A stretch of 64,000 nt of DNA from Asterias amurensis. Taxonomy: Eukaryota > Echinodermata > Asteroidea > Forcipulatida > Asteriidae. The notes below the pieces were generated by a model. It was not told the DNA's origin and did not search any database. It saw only the letters and a list, made by a program, of their open reading frames with translations. The stretch's first letter is position 1, and each line of letters starts with the position of its first letter. The stretch lies in contig NC_092650.1 of assembly GCF_032118995.1 (NCBI RefSeq), positions 6,634,001-6,698,000 of the forward strand. The letters run 5' to 3'. The position numbers were made by a program, and so were the translations under genes. Positions 11,657-23,600 of this stretch are shown here, piece after piece.

Positions 11657-11977
11657 TTAAAGGAACACGTTGCCTTTGATCGGTTGAGTTGGTCTATGAA
11701 AAGCGTTTGTTATGAATTGCAAATGGTTAGATAGATAATTTAAGAGTACAAACATGCCTCGAAATTGCATGGTTTTCCTTTTTTGTCGCGAAGAAACACG
11801 GTCGGCCATTTTTGGGAGTCAACATTTTGACCCCCAAAAATGGCCGACCGTGTTAGTTCGCGACGTTAAAGGAAAACCGTGCAATATCGAGTGATACTTG
11901 TGTGGACTTTTTTATTCTACTTTTAAAATATCTTTTAAAAGACCAGCTCGTCCGATCCAAGGCAACGTGTTCCTGTA
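11657..11977. repeat. family 2 fold-back element (AGGAACACGTTGCC ends)
   Basis: Terminal inverted repeats TTAAAGGAACACGTTGCC and its complement bound the element, and a central palindrome around 'GGTCGGCCATTTTTGGG' can fold on itself. The two halves are near mirror images, so the whole element could form one long hairpin. Confidence 0.9.
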
Positions 11978-12271
11978 ATGGACTGTCAAAAAATAGTGCA
12001 GTGTTTATCATAATCATAGTAACTGTAAACCTCAATTTCTTTTCCCTTCTGCAGTTCGTTAATACATCAAATTGTGTAGATTTTAGTGCTGAACGAAAAC
12101 AAACAAATATTTTATTTATTAGTGAGAGAATGTTGAGTTGGTATGGAGTTTATGTTTTGCTGCATAGAGAACAGGTCCCAGTTTCATGGCTTTGCATATC
12201 ACGGAACTATGTGCGTGTGATTAAGAATTATATTGTAGGAATTGTCATGCAATTTGGGCCAGTTCTTTCAT

Positions 12272-12591
12272 GAAAGGCTCTGGACAGTATTGGTGATTAA
12301 AAAAAAATAATAATAACAATAACAATAACATATTACCATGAAACCTTACTTGGTAAGGTGTAATGGAGAGCTGTTGATAGTTTATCATATTGTTAGGAAA
12401 CTAGCCCTCTGAAGTAACGTCGTATTTGAGAAAGAAGAAATTTCTCATTAAGGGTGTTTTTCTTATATTATTCTCTTGCAACTTCGGTGACCAATAGAGC
12501 TCTAGCTTCGTTATTGTATGCATGTTTGGAAACAACAAGGTGAGAATGCTGGTCTTTGACAATTAGACCTACCAAACGTGTACAGTGCCTT
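12272..12591 (+). repeat. family 1 element, diverged
   Basis: It shows 'CCTTACTTGGTAAGG', 'TGAGAAAGAAGAAATTTCTC', 'ATTCTCTTGCAACTTCGG' and the end 'GTACAGTGCCTTTAA'. The hairpin core is deleted. Confidence 0.7.
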
Positions 12592-13569
12592 TAAATTGCA
12601 TGCATGTTAAGCATGTGAACAGCTTACAATAAGTTGTGGAAAAAAAGTTAAGAGCTTAGTGTACATCAGCGTTTCCTTTAAACATTTATATATATTTAAA
12701 AAAAAAAAAAAAAATATTTGCCTATTTTGTTTTTCAATTCGCATTTTATACATATTGATTATTTTTTTTATATAATACATGTAACTGGCTTGTTGTATTC
12801 TAACGCATGTATGTGTACCATTATATACCTAACAATATATATTTAATCAAGAATGTGAACTTAGTAGTTATTTTTAATATTAGATCAAACTTTTGCACAA
12901 TTAATTTAGCAAAATTAATATAGTATAATTTAAGGGGATCAGCATTGCTTTTTATAATTACACAAACACATGTGTACTGCACGTACTCGTCACCAAGAAA
13001 GGTATTATGCTAAAAATTAGGTTGAGTATTTACCAATATTGCCACCTATACCTCTAACTTATTTCTTCGTTTTCAATTTATTGCTCATATTTGATAAGAT
13101 TGGCGGACTAATTTTTTTTCTTCTTAGTTTTTCGTTCTTTATTTGATATAAAAACTTCACTAAACCCTTTCAGTTTTAAAAATATTTTGATTCAAAGTGG
13201 ATAAAACTGCTGGAGTTACCCATTGTGCCTCAGAAAAACAAAAAAAACGTTGATAATTATGCTGAACTCAATACATAGGATTTGAGGCATTGCATGGTGA
13301 GGTATCAATAAATATTTGGTTTGCGGTAACACCATATTATGTGTATTTACTTGCCAGGTAGAGTTTGTTCTTAGAGAACTGTCTTGCTTTATCCTACTAC
13401 CGAGGAGTAGATGTTCGGGTGTTCGGGAGACTTCTCAGTTCTAAATAGAACTGTCCTGCTGGAATTGTTCAATAAATTGTGGGTTCAAATTCTATAAAAT
13501 TGCTGAACCTGTGGCTTCTACTGAAGAATGTTTAAATGTTCGGCCAAAATTTGATACAAATGTGGGACT

Positions 13570-15250
13570 CACCCGTTGTTTTTATTTTTTTTTTTTTGGT
13601 ATTCCATTATGCGACAAAAAAAACATACAAATACAAAAAAAATCACAGAAAAAGCAAACAACATGATTAAACACAATGCCTAAAGGCCAGTAAACAAGAA
13701 AACCACGGACAGAAGACAAACGAGAATGGACAACAAAAAGGACAACCAAGGACTAGACAGACCAACTAGACATCTACACACCAGATAAACAAATATAAAC
13801 CGGGCAGAAAATCCTAATTAAAACATATTAACCCATTTTTTTGTTATGGTGATCGAGTGATCCATTTCTCGTTGCTATGGCTTTTTCTGTTTTAAAATAA
13901 GAATAAACAAACTCTTTAAACGCAATGATTGAAAGAAGAGGCACTTCTTTACACTTATTGTTAAAAATGAATTTTTTTCGCCAAAATAATGATAAAGGAG
14001 ATAAGCTCTTTCCCTGGTAATAAACCAATACAAATATCATTACAGCTAAGAGACACTGGATTATAAGGTGTTGAATTAAGCCAGATGAGTATATTGTTCC
14101 AAAAAAGTTTGACTTTACTGCACTCCCAAAAGAGGTGAAGCATATTCTCATGTTGTTTGTTACAAGAGAAACAGATGTTCTTCTTTTTAGTTTTGTAAAG
14201 AAAGGTGTTTGTTGGAATGAGAAAATGAATGAATTTATATTAAAAATATTGCAACTTAGGGTCTTTAGTGGTTTTAAAAGGAACTTGGTGAACCTCATCT
14301 TATTGTGGAGAAATATTCAAGCAAAGTGGTGCATTTATGTTGGCATTTAGCAGGCTCTTGGGCTATAGTTTGGAAAATTGAGTTTTAAACAAATTTAGAC
14401 GTGTTTTTTTTTTTTTTTTTTTGCAAAGTTTATGAATTAATAATGAATTTGACTCAATCTCGTTTGTCAAGTCACAGCCAAACAGTTGTTTCCAAGCCCT
14501 AGGGAGTGCTTTAAGAAGACCACAGTACTTGATGAAAGTACACTTGATATTGCTATATTTCAATCGAAAATCATGAAAAGTTAAAATATTCCCATCCTCA
14601 GAACAGATATCCATAAGTTTTAAAATACCTTCATCCTTCAAAGAACGGTAGAAAATACATTTGTTTTGACATTATAATTAGGCCAGATAATTTCAGACAA
14701 GAAGTGCGTGGAATGGTTTGCTTGCAATTCCAACCAAGCCCTGACAACATCTTTTAGGAAACAGTCCTTTAAAATATGGAATAGAAATTCTGAGGGAGAA
14801 ATATTTAACTTCCAAATAATGTCTTGAATACCAGCCTGCTTAAAAAGGCCATTGATAAAAAGTTTCCACTTTGCATCTTTTGAGCCATCAAGAAGTCTCT
14901 TAATCCAAGTACATTTAAGGCCCTTTTGAAAGGATTCTAAGTCAAGCATATTCAAACCACCATGCATGTAATCATTAATGACCACTTTCCTACTGACTCG
15001 GTCAGGCTTCCCACTCCAAATAAATTTGTAAACCAGCTTGTTAACCTGAGCGAACACCGTCAACAAAAAGGACAATTGTGATAAGGCTTAGCTCTTGACA
15101 ATAGTGATTTTGCCAATTGGAGTTAGGTCTCTCCTGGACCACGCATTGAACAAAGTCTTGATTTTATTCAACTGACTATCGAAATTAAGATGAAAAAGAT
15201 CATTTTCATTATGAGTAAAATTGACAAATTGTTGCGGGCGCAAGGAAATC
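13570..15250 (-). pseudogene. 5'-truncated, decayed L1/Tx1-like LINE (reverse transcriptase C-terminal part)
   Basis: On the - strand the sequence reads through the C-terminal third of an L1/Tx1-type non-LTR retrotransposon ORF2. First comes the thumb region ('KIKTLFNAWSRRDLTPIGK', 'VNKLVYKFIWSGKPDR', 'GGLNMLDLESFQKGLK', 'WIKRLLDG'), then 'PFKTTKDPKLQ', then the Cys/His segment with 'CFSCNK' and 'HLFWECSKVKLFWNNI'. In-frame stops and frame changes are present (for example at the A-run near 14400 and near 15090). A T-run at about 13580 on the + strand is the poly(A) tail. It is a dead copy, 5'-truncated as is normal for LINE insertion. Confidence 0.85.
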
Positions 15251-16099
15251 GTAGGTGGACCTGAGGCCTGCTTTAGTCCACATTTTTTCTTTCGACCAAA
15301 ATGTTGAGAGAAACATACGCGGAATGTCCCGCATTGCTATTCAATAAGGGCAAACATTTTTAAAGCATTACAAGGGGTAGGCACAGGTCACGCATGTTGA
15401 TACAATTTGAACACTAAATTGAGAAAATGCCAAAGAGTAAGTACAGCATTTTTATCGAAGTTATACACTGAAAATTGTAAACAAAAATCCCAAATTTTCG
15501 GCCCCGTTTGGATAGAAGTGTTGGACTCTGCCCCCTTTTGATTATTTACGATTTTAGGTTAAAAATAAGATAAACATGCTATACTTTCTCCTCGTGATTT
15601 GTTTTCAACTTTGAGAATTGAGATTATTTCACTTCATTTAATTTCATGCTTTCAGCATCACATTTCGTGGCCCTGAGGCACTACTTGACGTGGCTTACAA
15701 CAATTACGTGACAATAAATAGTAAAAACACTAAGAAAACTGCAAGATTTGTGTCAACAATTTTAATAAAAAACACACGAGGAAAGTCAAGCTTTGTCACC
15801 CTATAGGGCAATCAGAATTCACTAAAGAGAAGCAATCAGTCTTTTTGAAGCCTTTTTTGTAATGTTTCGAAGAAAAAATCACGCTGAAACTAATTCAGAC
15901 AACTTTCCGGTGTCCCATTGAATTCTGTACACGGGAGATTCGGTGTCCCCCCCCCCCCGGGGGGAAAGAATCTCCTGCCACACCGGCCATTAACTTATTG
16001 GAACCCCCCCCCCCCCCGGCCCCCTACCCCTGCCCCCTGTCAATGTATGTTTTCATCGTTGCACGGTAATCTGTGTTCCAGTCAACATTGAGTTGGGAG
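15251..16099. other. intergenic stretch, no gene recognised
   Basis: AT-rich sequence with two long C-runs flanking a G-run near 15948-15965 and 16006-16018. No protein with a recognisable domain is encoded. Confidence 0.5.
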
Positions 16100-16356
16100 C
16101 AAAGATTATAGAGAGCCGCAGGGCGCAAGATGCAAAACTGAAGCTTTATCAACTGTTGGAACGTGAAATACGCATGGGCGCCATTTCAGCAAGTGAATGT
16201 TTTGTTTCCCATTGATAGGAATGGTCATTGTCTGCACTGATCTGCACTGATCTACTGTTGTATTAAAAGAGTTACTTGCCGAAACGGCCTCCAGTGGGAT
16301 TTCACATTTCAGACCGAGTACCGCATCTTGCGCCTTGCGGCGCTCTATAATCTTTG
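16100..16356. repeat. short inverted-repeat transposon (AAAGATTATAGAG ends)
   Basis: The left end 'AAAGATTATAGAGAGCCGC' through 'GCGCAAGATGC' is mirrored by the right end 'GCATCTTGCGCCTTGCGGC' through 'TATAATCTTT'. Arms are about 34 bases, the interior about 190 bases. Confidence 0.85.
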
Positions 16357-16417
16357 GTTGGGAGTGGACAGGGAATGGCTTTTGTAACGTTAAGAATGGG
16401 TGGCCCAAGCATGTTGG

Positions 16418-16912
16418 CCGGTGTGGCGGTTTCAACTTTCCGCTGTGTTCAGTTTTCCGAATGACCAAATACGGTAGCATTACGTCATGCGATGCCTGCG
16501 CACAGCAAGCGAAAGTAGTGCATTTTTAGTGCCGTATTGAGTCATCCGTTACCCTCCGGTAGCTGTCATGGCGGCGTCCACGAGTCGAGTACAACTAGCG
16601 GCAAACGCGTGGATCGTATGAGTTGTTTTTTATGCAAGCAGAGTGTGACCTGCCTAAAGTTGTACCCATGAATACATGTAAAGATGGGGCAAGAGATTAT
16701 GTGACTACACAGAAAAGAATCGGAATATAAACAATTTGGGGTCACTGCTGAGAGAACTACATTACTCGCAAGGGTACTCGCGGCGGTGACTGACAGGTCA
16801 CCCGGAAAACTGAGCACGCCGGAAAGCTAAAACCGTTCAAACAACGTGCTGATATGTCCGACTACGTCACCCGGAAAACTGAACACGGCGGAAGACTGAA
16901 ACCGCCACACCG
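16418..16912. repeat. family 4 inverted-repeat transposon (CCGGTGTGGCGGTTTCA ends)
   Basis: The ends CCGGTGTGGCGGTTTCA and TGAAACCGCCACACCGG are inverted. Next to the left end is a block with 'AATACGGTAG', 'TTACGTCATGC' and 'GTAGCTGTCATGGCGGCG' that recurs in the copy at 35.9 kb. No transposase is encoded. Confidence 0.85.
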
Positions 16913-17047
16913 GGACTGTCTGAACAATTTACAAAAATAAGACTTTTAATAGACTTTGAATGTCCAAGAGACAAATAATTTGATGTTGTGGCTTAATTTC
17001 AAACGAAAACCGTGCGTATTCGTCTTTTGCGATGTTCAATGTATCCC

Positions 17048-17302
17048 TTAAACCTGGGGCCAATTTCATAGAGCTGCTTAAGCAAACAATTTGCTTAAGC
17101 ACGAAAATAGCTCGCTTATTTTACACATGTTAGTGGCCAAAATTTCATGCAATATACATTGCTTGTGACTGGTATTTAGCTGTTGTTTACTTAGCATACC
17201 AATTGAGTGGAGTCTTGGCCGGTAATCTGATTTTACTAAGCAATGAATTTTTTGCTTAAGCAAAATTTTGTGCTTAAGCAGCTCTATGAAATGGGGCCCT
17301 GT
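17048..17302. repeat. inverted-repeat transposon (GGGGCCCATTTCATAGAGC type)
   Basis: The left end 'GGGGCCAATTTCATAGAGC' and the right end 'GCTCTATGAAATGGGGCCC' are inverted, and each is followed by a 'TGCTTAAGCA'-rich segment. It is a non-autonomous element without coding capacity. Confidence 0.85.
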
Positions 17303-17729
17303 TCTGCTGACTTGTAAACGTAAACCATGAGGCGTACCATGCATAGACTTTGATTCAAGCGTATTAAGCTCTGTTTGGCAAATCATACAGAGCGTGCATT
17401 GTGTAAGACGTATAACTGTATTTCCCTCCCTTTCGCTAGGCAAAATATTTGTCGACTGCATAAGTTCTCACACTGCATAATCATGCTCGCTGTAATGGAC
17501 AGGACTCGCTTTCACAATATTAACAAATTATTATCAAAAAGAGCTGTCCCTGTGTAGTCCCTGTCTGGCGGAACCTTGTTGTGACAAACAGCAAGAGCCA
17601 AAGATTTCACAACCATTGCCCTCTGCCCTTTCGCAGCGTGCATTGTAATGAATCATACAACATGTAAAATGTGAAGTGCCGTACCCTGATGGGTCATGCG
17701 TGGGTGCCCGTATTGTGCCCACCATGACA

Positions 17730-17955
17730 CAATAATTTATGTAGGCAACAGTTCAGAATATTAACAAAAAGCCTCTTATTGCATGTGTTTTCAAAAACCC
17801 TTCGACCGGCAAGCGAAAGTAGTAAATTGTTATATTATATGCTTTACTGAGTCACGGAAAACTGAACACGGCGGAAGACTGAAACCGCCACACCTGGACG
17901 CGATTAGAAAAGAAGGGGGAAAAACGACTAAAGCAGTGATAAGCGTACAAGTGAG
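17730..17955 (+). promoter_or_regulatory. proposed CYP-A upstream region, interrupted by transposon remnant
   Basis: Blocks 'TATGTAGGCAACAGTTCAGA', 'GCATGTGTTTTC' and 'CCTTCGACCGGCAAG' line up in the same order with a block upstream of CYP-B at 42.38-42.45 kb. Between this and the leader exon lies a piece of a family 4 element (about 17862-17897). No TATA box is obvious here. The promoter role is inferred from conservation and position. Confidence 0.45.
17862..17897. repeat. family 4 transposon end fragment
   Basis: 'CGGAAAACTGAACACGGCGG' followed by 'AAGACTGAAACCGCCACACC' is the right end of the family 4 element, identical in most bases to 16870-16911. It lies between the conserved upstream block and the leader exon of CYP-A. 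Confidence 0.8.
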
Positions 17956-18040
17956 TTTGACTGCACGAAGAGAACGGACCTCTTGCAACAGTTTTTTTCA
18001 GGAAATGTTTCTCCGTTCGTTCTGAGGTGAGGCACATTCG
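17950..18040 (+). other. proposed non-coding 5' exon of CYP-A
   Basis: 'GAGTTTGACTGCACGAAGAG' near the proposed start and 'TTTTCAGGAAATGT' are matched in the leader exon of CYP-B. The donor CG|GTAAGTCAATAAAG at 18041 matches CG|GTAAGTCATGAAAG of CYP-B. The first coding exon at 20591 is preceded by a good acceptor, which implies a separate upstream exon. The transcription start is approximate. Confidence 0.5.
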
Positions 18041-18255
18041 GTAAGTCAATAAAGCAGAGTGTGATCTAAGATGATAGTGTGAGCTGTCTTGAAGTGTAGC
18101 TCGTTTAATGATGAGCAGTGATGGACAATTGCTTTTGTACAGTGTATGTTAATGTCTCTACCGTGTTTTGGGTTATTGAGTTACTTTTTCACGAAACACT
18201 AGGATTGATTCTATATCGAGTTAGGACGAGTGACTCGTCCTAACTTAGGATTAAT

Positions 18256-18637
18256 CTTAAAGGAACACGTTGCCTTGGGTCGGTCGAGTTGGTCTTTGAA
18301 AAGCGTTTGTAACCGTTTGTTATAAAATGCATATGATTAGAAAGATATTTTAAAAGTAGAATATAATGATCCACACAAGTATCACTCGAAATTGCGTGGT
18401 TTTCCTCTTACCTCGTTGACAAACACGGTCGGCCATTTATTTTTGACTCCCATAAATGGCCGACCGTGTTAGTTCGCAAAGTTAAAAGGAAAACCACGCA
18501 ATTTCGAGGCAAATATTTGTGGATCATTGTATTCTACTTTTAAAACATCTTTCCAACCATATGCATTTTATAACAACTGGTTCCAAAACGCTTTTTATAG
18601 ACCAACTCGTCCGATCCAAAGCAACGTGTTCCTTTAA
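18256..18637. repeat. family 2 fold-back element
   Basis: TTAAAGGAACACGTTGCC ends, arms 'GGTCGGTCGAGTTGGTCTTT', and central mirror 'CACGGTCGGCCATTTATTT' / 'ATAAATGGCCGACCGTG'. It abuts a family 1 element at its right end, sharing the TTTAAAGG junction. Confidence 0.9.
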
Positions 18638-19006
18638 AGGCAGTGGACACTATTGGTAATTGTCAAAGACCAGTCTTCTCACTTGATGTATTTCAACATA
18701 TACATCAAATAACAAACCTGTTAAAATTTGAGCTTAATCGGTCGTCGAAGTTGCGAGATAATAATGAAAGAAAAAACACCCTTGTCACACGAAGTTGTGA
18801 TGCTTGATTTCGAGACCTCAAATTCTAAACTTGAGGTCTCGAAATCAAATTCGTGGAAATAACTTCTTTCTCGAAAACTACGTCACATCAGAGGGAGCCG
18901 TTTCTCACAATGTTTTATACCATCAACCTCTCCCCATTACTCGTTACCAAGTAAGGTTTTATGCTAATAATTATTTTAAGTATTACCAATAGTGTCCACT
19001 GCCTTG
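18635..19006 (-). repeat. family 1 element, complete
   Basis: Both termini are clear, and the core 'GATTTCGAGACCTCAAATTC' with mirror 'CTTGAGGTCTCGAAATC' is intact. Confidence 0.9.
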
Positions 19007-19600
19007 AAGGTCTGCATGCTACATTGCAGGGTTGGGACTAGTCCTAAGTCCTGAGATTAATTATAGAGGAACGTTACATAACTGGGAAGAAACAAAAATC
19101 GTAAAGTTCACAGATTTACACAAAACTTTCACAGTTTTATGATAATGATAGTTGAAAACATCCCTTGAAATATTCCTGTCTGAAATATTATATTGGCTGA
19201 GAAATGTATAATCTATCTTCGCGTTTGGAATTCTTTCACTATTCTTTCGTGATGACACAGATTACCAATCGATTTCAAACTTCTTGAGGTTTGTCAGTTG
19301 ATGTGTATGGTGGAATACATAATAAAGTGCTTACATTGCCAGCAACTGTTTTGTTAGCAAAACCAATTCTGTTATGTTCCTTAAATTAAAATTAGGAAGA
19401 GTTTGGTGGAATTGACGGCTGATGTAACATCAATTCGTTATCAGTTTCATAATAATGAACTCAATCGTGACGGATTCTACGATTGGAATGAAAGGCATAT
19501 AATGTTTAATTTGACGAGTTTTAATTATAAATCTCACAAAGTGATATGGTAAGGGTAGTTAACAAAATATTGTGGCATTGATCAATACGTGTTGTACTTA

Positions 19601-19969
19601 TTAAAGGAGCATGTTGCCTCGAATTGGACGAGTTGGTCTATTAAAAGCGTTTGTACCGTTTGTTATAACATGCATAATTTATGGTTAAAAAGATGTTGTA
19701 AGTAGAATACACTGACCTACACAAACATGCCTCGAAATTGTACGTTTTCCTTTTACCTTGTCGACTTGTCAAATTTTTGACTCCCATAAATGACCGACCG
19801 TGTTAGTTCGCCAAGTAAAAGGAAAACCACGCAATTTCGAGGCAAATTTGTGTGGATCATTGTATTCTACTTATAAAACATCTTTCCAATCATATGCATT
19901 TTATAACAAACGGTTACACACGCTTTTGATGGACCAACTCGTCCGATCCAAGGCGTCGTGTTCCTTTAA
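19601..19969. repeat. family 2 fold-back element
   Basis: The ends are TTAAAGGAGCATGTTGCC and 'GGCGTCGTGTTCCTTTAA', with the shared core 'CATAAATGACCGACCGTGTT'. One arm of the core palindrome is partly deleted. Confidence 0.85.
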
Positions 19970-20083
19970 CAAATAGTGTGAAGCTGCAGTCAACCCCACC
20001 TACACCCCCCCCCCCCCGCCCCTCGGCTGCTCCGAAGTTCAACGACTTCAGTCGACATTGACAGATCACTTATGTCACTTAAG

Positions 20084-20405
20084 GCACTGGGTACTATTGG
20101 TATTTATTCAAAATAAGTGTAAGCATAGAAACTGACGTAGATAGCGAGCAATTAAGAGCAAGAGAAACGGGTCCCTTTGAAGTAAGTTTTTGAGAACGAG
20201 GCGATTTCTCACTCAGTTGGTGCCTGTTTCTATTCATCTGAAAGCACACAAAGTAATGCAACAATGTTTTTTTGTTCATTGTTCTCTTGCAACTTCGACG
20301 ACCACTTGAGTTCAAATTCACATAGGTTTGTTATTTTGTGCATATTTTGGGATACATAAAATTGAGAGTCTGGTCTTTCACTATTAGCAATAGTGTCCAG
20401 TGCCG
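20084..20405 (+). repeat. family 1 element, diverged
   Basis: The termini 'AAGGCACTGGGTACTATTGG' and 'CAATAGTGTCCAGTGCC' flank a shortened body in which the hairpin core has been lost. Confidence 0.75.
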
Positions 20406-20596
20406 ATAAAACCTATGGACCCGTTTTGTCAAAAAGCATCCACAGAAGGCTGTCAGAACATGAAAGCTTCATCAAGTTTTAGTCCCTGTTTTGTACTCTA
20501 CTCAGAAATATTTGTATCAGAAGTCTCTTGTAAACAATAATTAAAAACCTTTGCTATTGTAATTGTGTTGACAGAACCCTTTCTTTGCAGAATTTC

Positions 20597-20676
20597 ATGA
20601 TGGATATCCTGAGAGGCATCGAACAGTCGTCGGTTACCACGAAGCTAGTTATTGCAGTGGTTGTCTTGTTTTTGGT
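20597..20676 (+). CDS. CYP-A exon 1: signal anchor
   Basis: Six non-coding exon bases (20591-20596) follow the acceptor 'CTTTGCAG' before the ATG. It encodes 'MMDILRGIEQSSVTTK' and the hydrophobic 'LVIAVVVLFLV'. Donor GTAAGA at 20677; ends in phase 2. Confidence 0.88.
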
Positions 20677-23600
20677 GTAAGAATATTTTGTACTTTCTTT
20701 AGTGTTAATGTAAAGCTCTTTCCGTTCAGTGATCGAAGTACACACTCATTACAATTCATAACTTTAAAGTTGTAATCATGCAAGTTCTTATTTGATCATT
20801 GATAATAATTCCAGGAATGATAGTTGTTATAGGGCACTGTATAATGTTTTATTTTAGAGTGACAATAGTTATTATTAAATAAAATATGTAACGTTTATGA
20901 GCGTGTGGATATTACAGGTAAAGTATAACCGTATCCGTTCACGTCAGCCGCGTTTTGGATTTTGTTTCGCAAAAAAATGTATTATATATAAAAAATTGTC
21001 GCTTGAGTGCGCTCACATTCATCATTATGAGTATTTTCCCGACAAGCATGACCTATAGACACCCGTGTTTTATACACTGCATTTTTATTATTTCTGCTTG
21101 CAAAAAATTTCTTTCTATATTAAGCACAATACCACTGGATGCTATTGCGTGGGAAATGATTTTGATCTGGGACAAAAAGACAGCTACAGGGCTGCAAAAC
21201 AGTATCCGTTTTTCTACGACGTGTACATAAGCTCCTGTATCCGTAGCTAGAGTGCGTGCAAAAATAGTCACGGACACGCGTCACGTGAACACTCAAAGTG
21301 TCGACTTACCGGTGTCAGATGCAATTGTGTCCGCCATGCAAATGCAATACTGGCCGCCTGGACACTTTTTCATATGCAATCGTGTCTGTTGTCCGGGGCT
21401 TTGCAAAAACCGTCCGGCGGTCATGTACATGACTGCAGTACATGTATGTGCGCGCATAAGCGAGCGTGCATGCACTGAACCTACGTATTTTTTATTATGC
21501 AACATGAATATTCACGTATTTTATGAGCAGCAAATACCCAAACGGCCGAACATTTCCCATGTCATGCTTGTAAAACAAATGACGAACGTGTTCCGTATAC
21601 CAAGGGCGTTTAATTTACTGCAAGGACTGTTTGCACGGGGGCGGACACAACTGCATATGAAAATGCGTCCGGGCGGACACACTTGCATTATGCAACAGCG
21701 TCCGGGCGGACACGATTGCATATGAAAATTCGTCCGGCGGACATTATTGCACATGCAATAATGTCCCCCGAATGGTATTGCACAGGGTACATAATTGCAT
21801 GCGACACCGGACATGTATGTGTATCCGTAGACTTGCCAAACCTCTCTAATTAAACTGTTTAACTTGTATCAATTGGGGTTCTGGCGGGATGTCTTCGTAA
21901 TGTCCCCTTCACCAGTGAACATAACTAAACTGTGGCAAAAACTAACGTTTTTTTTATTTTTTTTCAGATACGATTGGTGGTGTCATCAGTATTTTCAGCG
22001 TCGTGGCATACGGGTCGGGTCCTACCTACCAGTTATAGGCAGCCTGCATCAAATACGAAAAGTAAGTTTACCAAATTGTCTCTTCGCGGCTTACGATCTC
22101 AATGAGGCACTGATTGAAAATTCTGTATGATGCGTGATGTTGTTGTTGTTGTTGATGTTGTTGTCTCGAGAGACAATTGGATATTTTGCAGTTTATGGGA
22201 GTTGGTTTTTCGACGCGCCCTCTTTGACTGAACAATTCAATCTTGAAGAAATAAGCCTTAAAAAAAAATGTAATCTTTAATTTTGCCTGCCTCGGAATTT
22301 GGGAGAAAAAAAATATGCCTGGGGGTAATTTTACAAAGACATTACAAACATAATATATTTAAACTAATCCAAGCGAAAACAATCAAACGCGTGATTACCT
22401 CAAAAATCCAGTAAAAAGTTATAGCAATCCTTAAAAGGTTATAGCAAATAACAACAATCCATCAAAAAGTTACAGCAAATAACACTCAGTTACAATTAAA
22501 TAGACAAACAAGTATAATTGACTCGAGAACAAGCTATATGTGTCCAATGATATTTAAGTCCGTGTCTTTTTGTTGTCATTGCCGTCAGGGTTTTGGAAGC
22601 AGGTTTCCTGAGTATAATGCGAAGTACGGGAGGGTTTTTGGGTAAGTTCGTTTGTCACTTTGTCAACGTTCAATTACAGAAGTAACAAGTTGAATCTGTT
22701 TTACTATGATTAATGCAAATGCCTGTGGTAGGAGTCAACAAGTTTGAGATATGATTAATATTGTGTTATGGATTTTGTTAAGAAGCCATTTCCAGTGATG
22801 ATGTGCAGTTGTTCACATACACTTGTCGAAAAAATGTGTAATTTTTTACATACCTGAAATTTTTACATACTTTTATTATCATACTTGATAATGCCAACTT
22901 CGTGAAAATTGGTCCTTAACTATTGGTTACTACCTCAGGTGGTACATGTTTCGAAAGACTATGCTTGTCGTGACGGATGCTGACATCATCAAGCAGATTG
23001 TGGTCAAAGATTTCTCCAGTTTTACCAACCGTAAGGTAAGGTCACTCATTTTAAGTTTGGTTCACAGGAAACGGTGGTTCAGAACTGACTATTTAAGGTC
23101 AGATGCCAGACCCGAGGAGGGTGTATTACATTATACCCTACGATTAAACTGAGAAGCTGACAAAGGGTTACGAACACAATGTGTAACACAAAGAGTACAT
23201 TATTTGTTAGATTTTGTTTATCACAAAAAGAAGGTGTTCGTTTGTGCTGTCATTATTGACCACTGCATGAAAATGTGACGTCCTTTTATCTTGCAAGGCA
23301 GTGGGTGCGTTCGTTTAGCTTCCCTGGGTCGCCCGGTCTGCCCCGGTACGTTCGAATAGCTTTGACGGGGCTCACCCGGGTCAGCCCCCATTGTCCTGAG
23401 GTGACCTGAGGTGCATCCCGTCTCCACAAGGGGGCGAGTGTGATCGTTCAATTAGCTTCTGTCAGGGGCTCACCCGAGTGAGGATCGACACATGGAAGCT
23501 CTACGAACGCACCCAGTATAATGTTGACACTATGAATGTCCGCCGGCGTCCCAGGGAAATCCGTCCGCCGGATCTGTCCCCATGGAAAATTTACATGAAC

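Larger units (their letters stand above)
9945..13570. other. adaptor 3' flank, no gene recognised
   Basis: The 3' untranslated region of the adaptor should begin here, but no convincing poly(A) site could be chosen. The stretch contains a SINE, one fold-back element and one family 1 element (listed separately), plus AT-rich filler. Open frames of 60-120 codons at 10835 and 11902 show no domain. Confidence 0.5.
18041..20590. other. intron between CYP-A leader and first coding exon
   Basis: It is filled by two family 2 fold-backs and two family 1 elements (listed), plus a small hairpin at 18205-18255 around 'GAGTTAGGACGAGTGACTCG'. No coding sequence is seen. Confidence 0.5.

Noticed and set aside
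13828..15075. Reverse transcriptase-like frames as an active gene
   Set aside because: Stops and frame changes break the product, and the N-terminal endonuclease and RT catalytic core are absent.
21252..21725. 157-codon open frame in CYP-A intron 1
   Set aside because: It lies almost entirely inside the palindrome-rich family 9 repeat and reads Cys/Pro/Gly-rich filler; the second copy of the repeat does not keep the frame.
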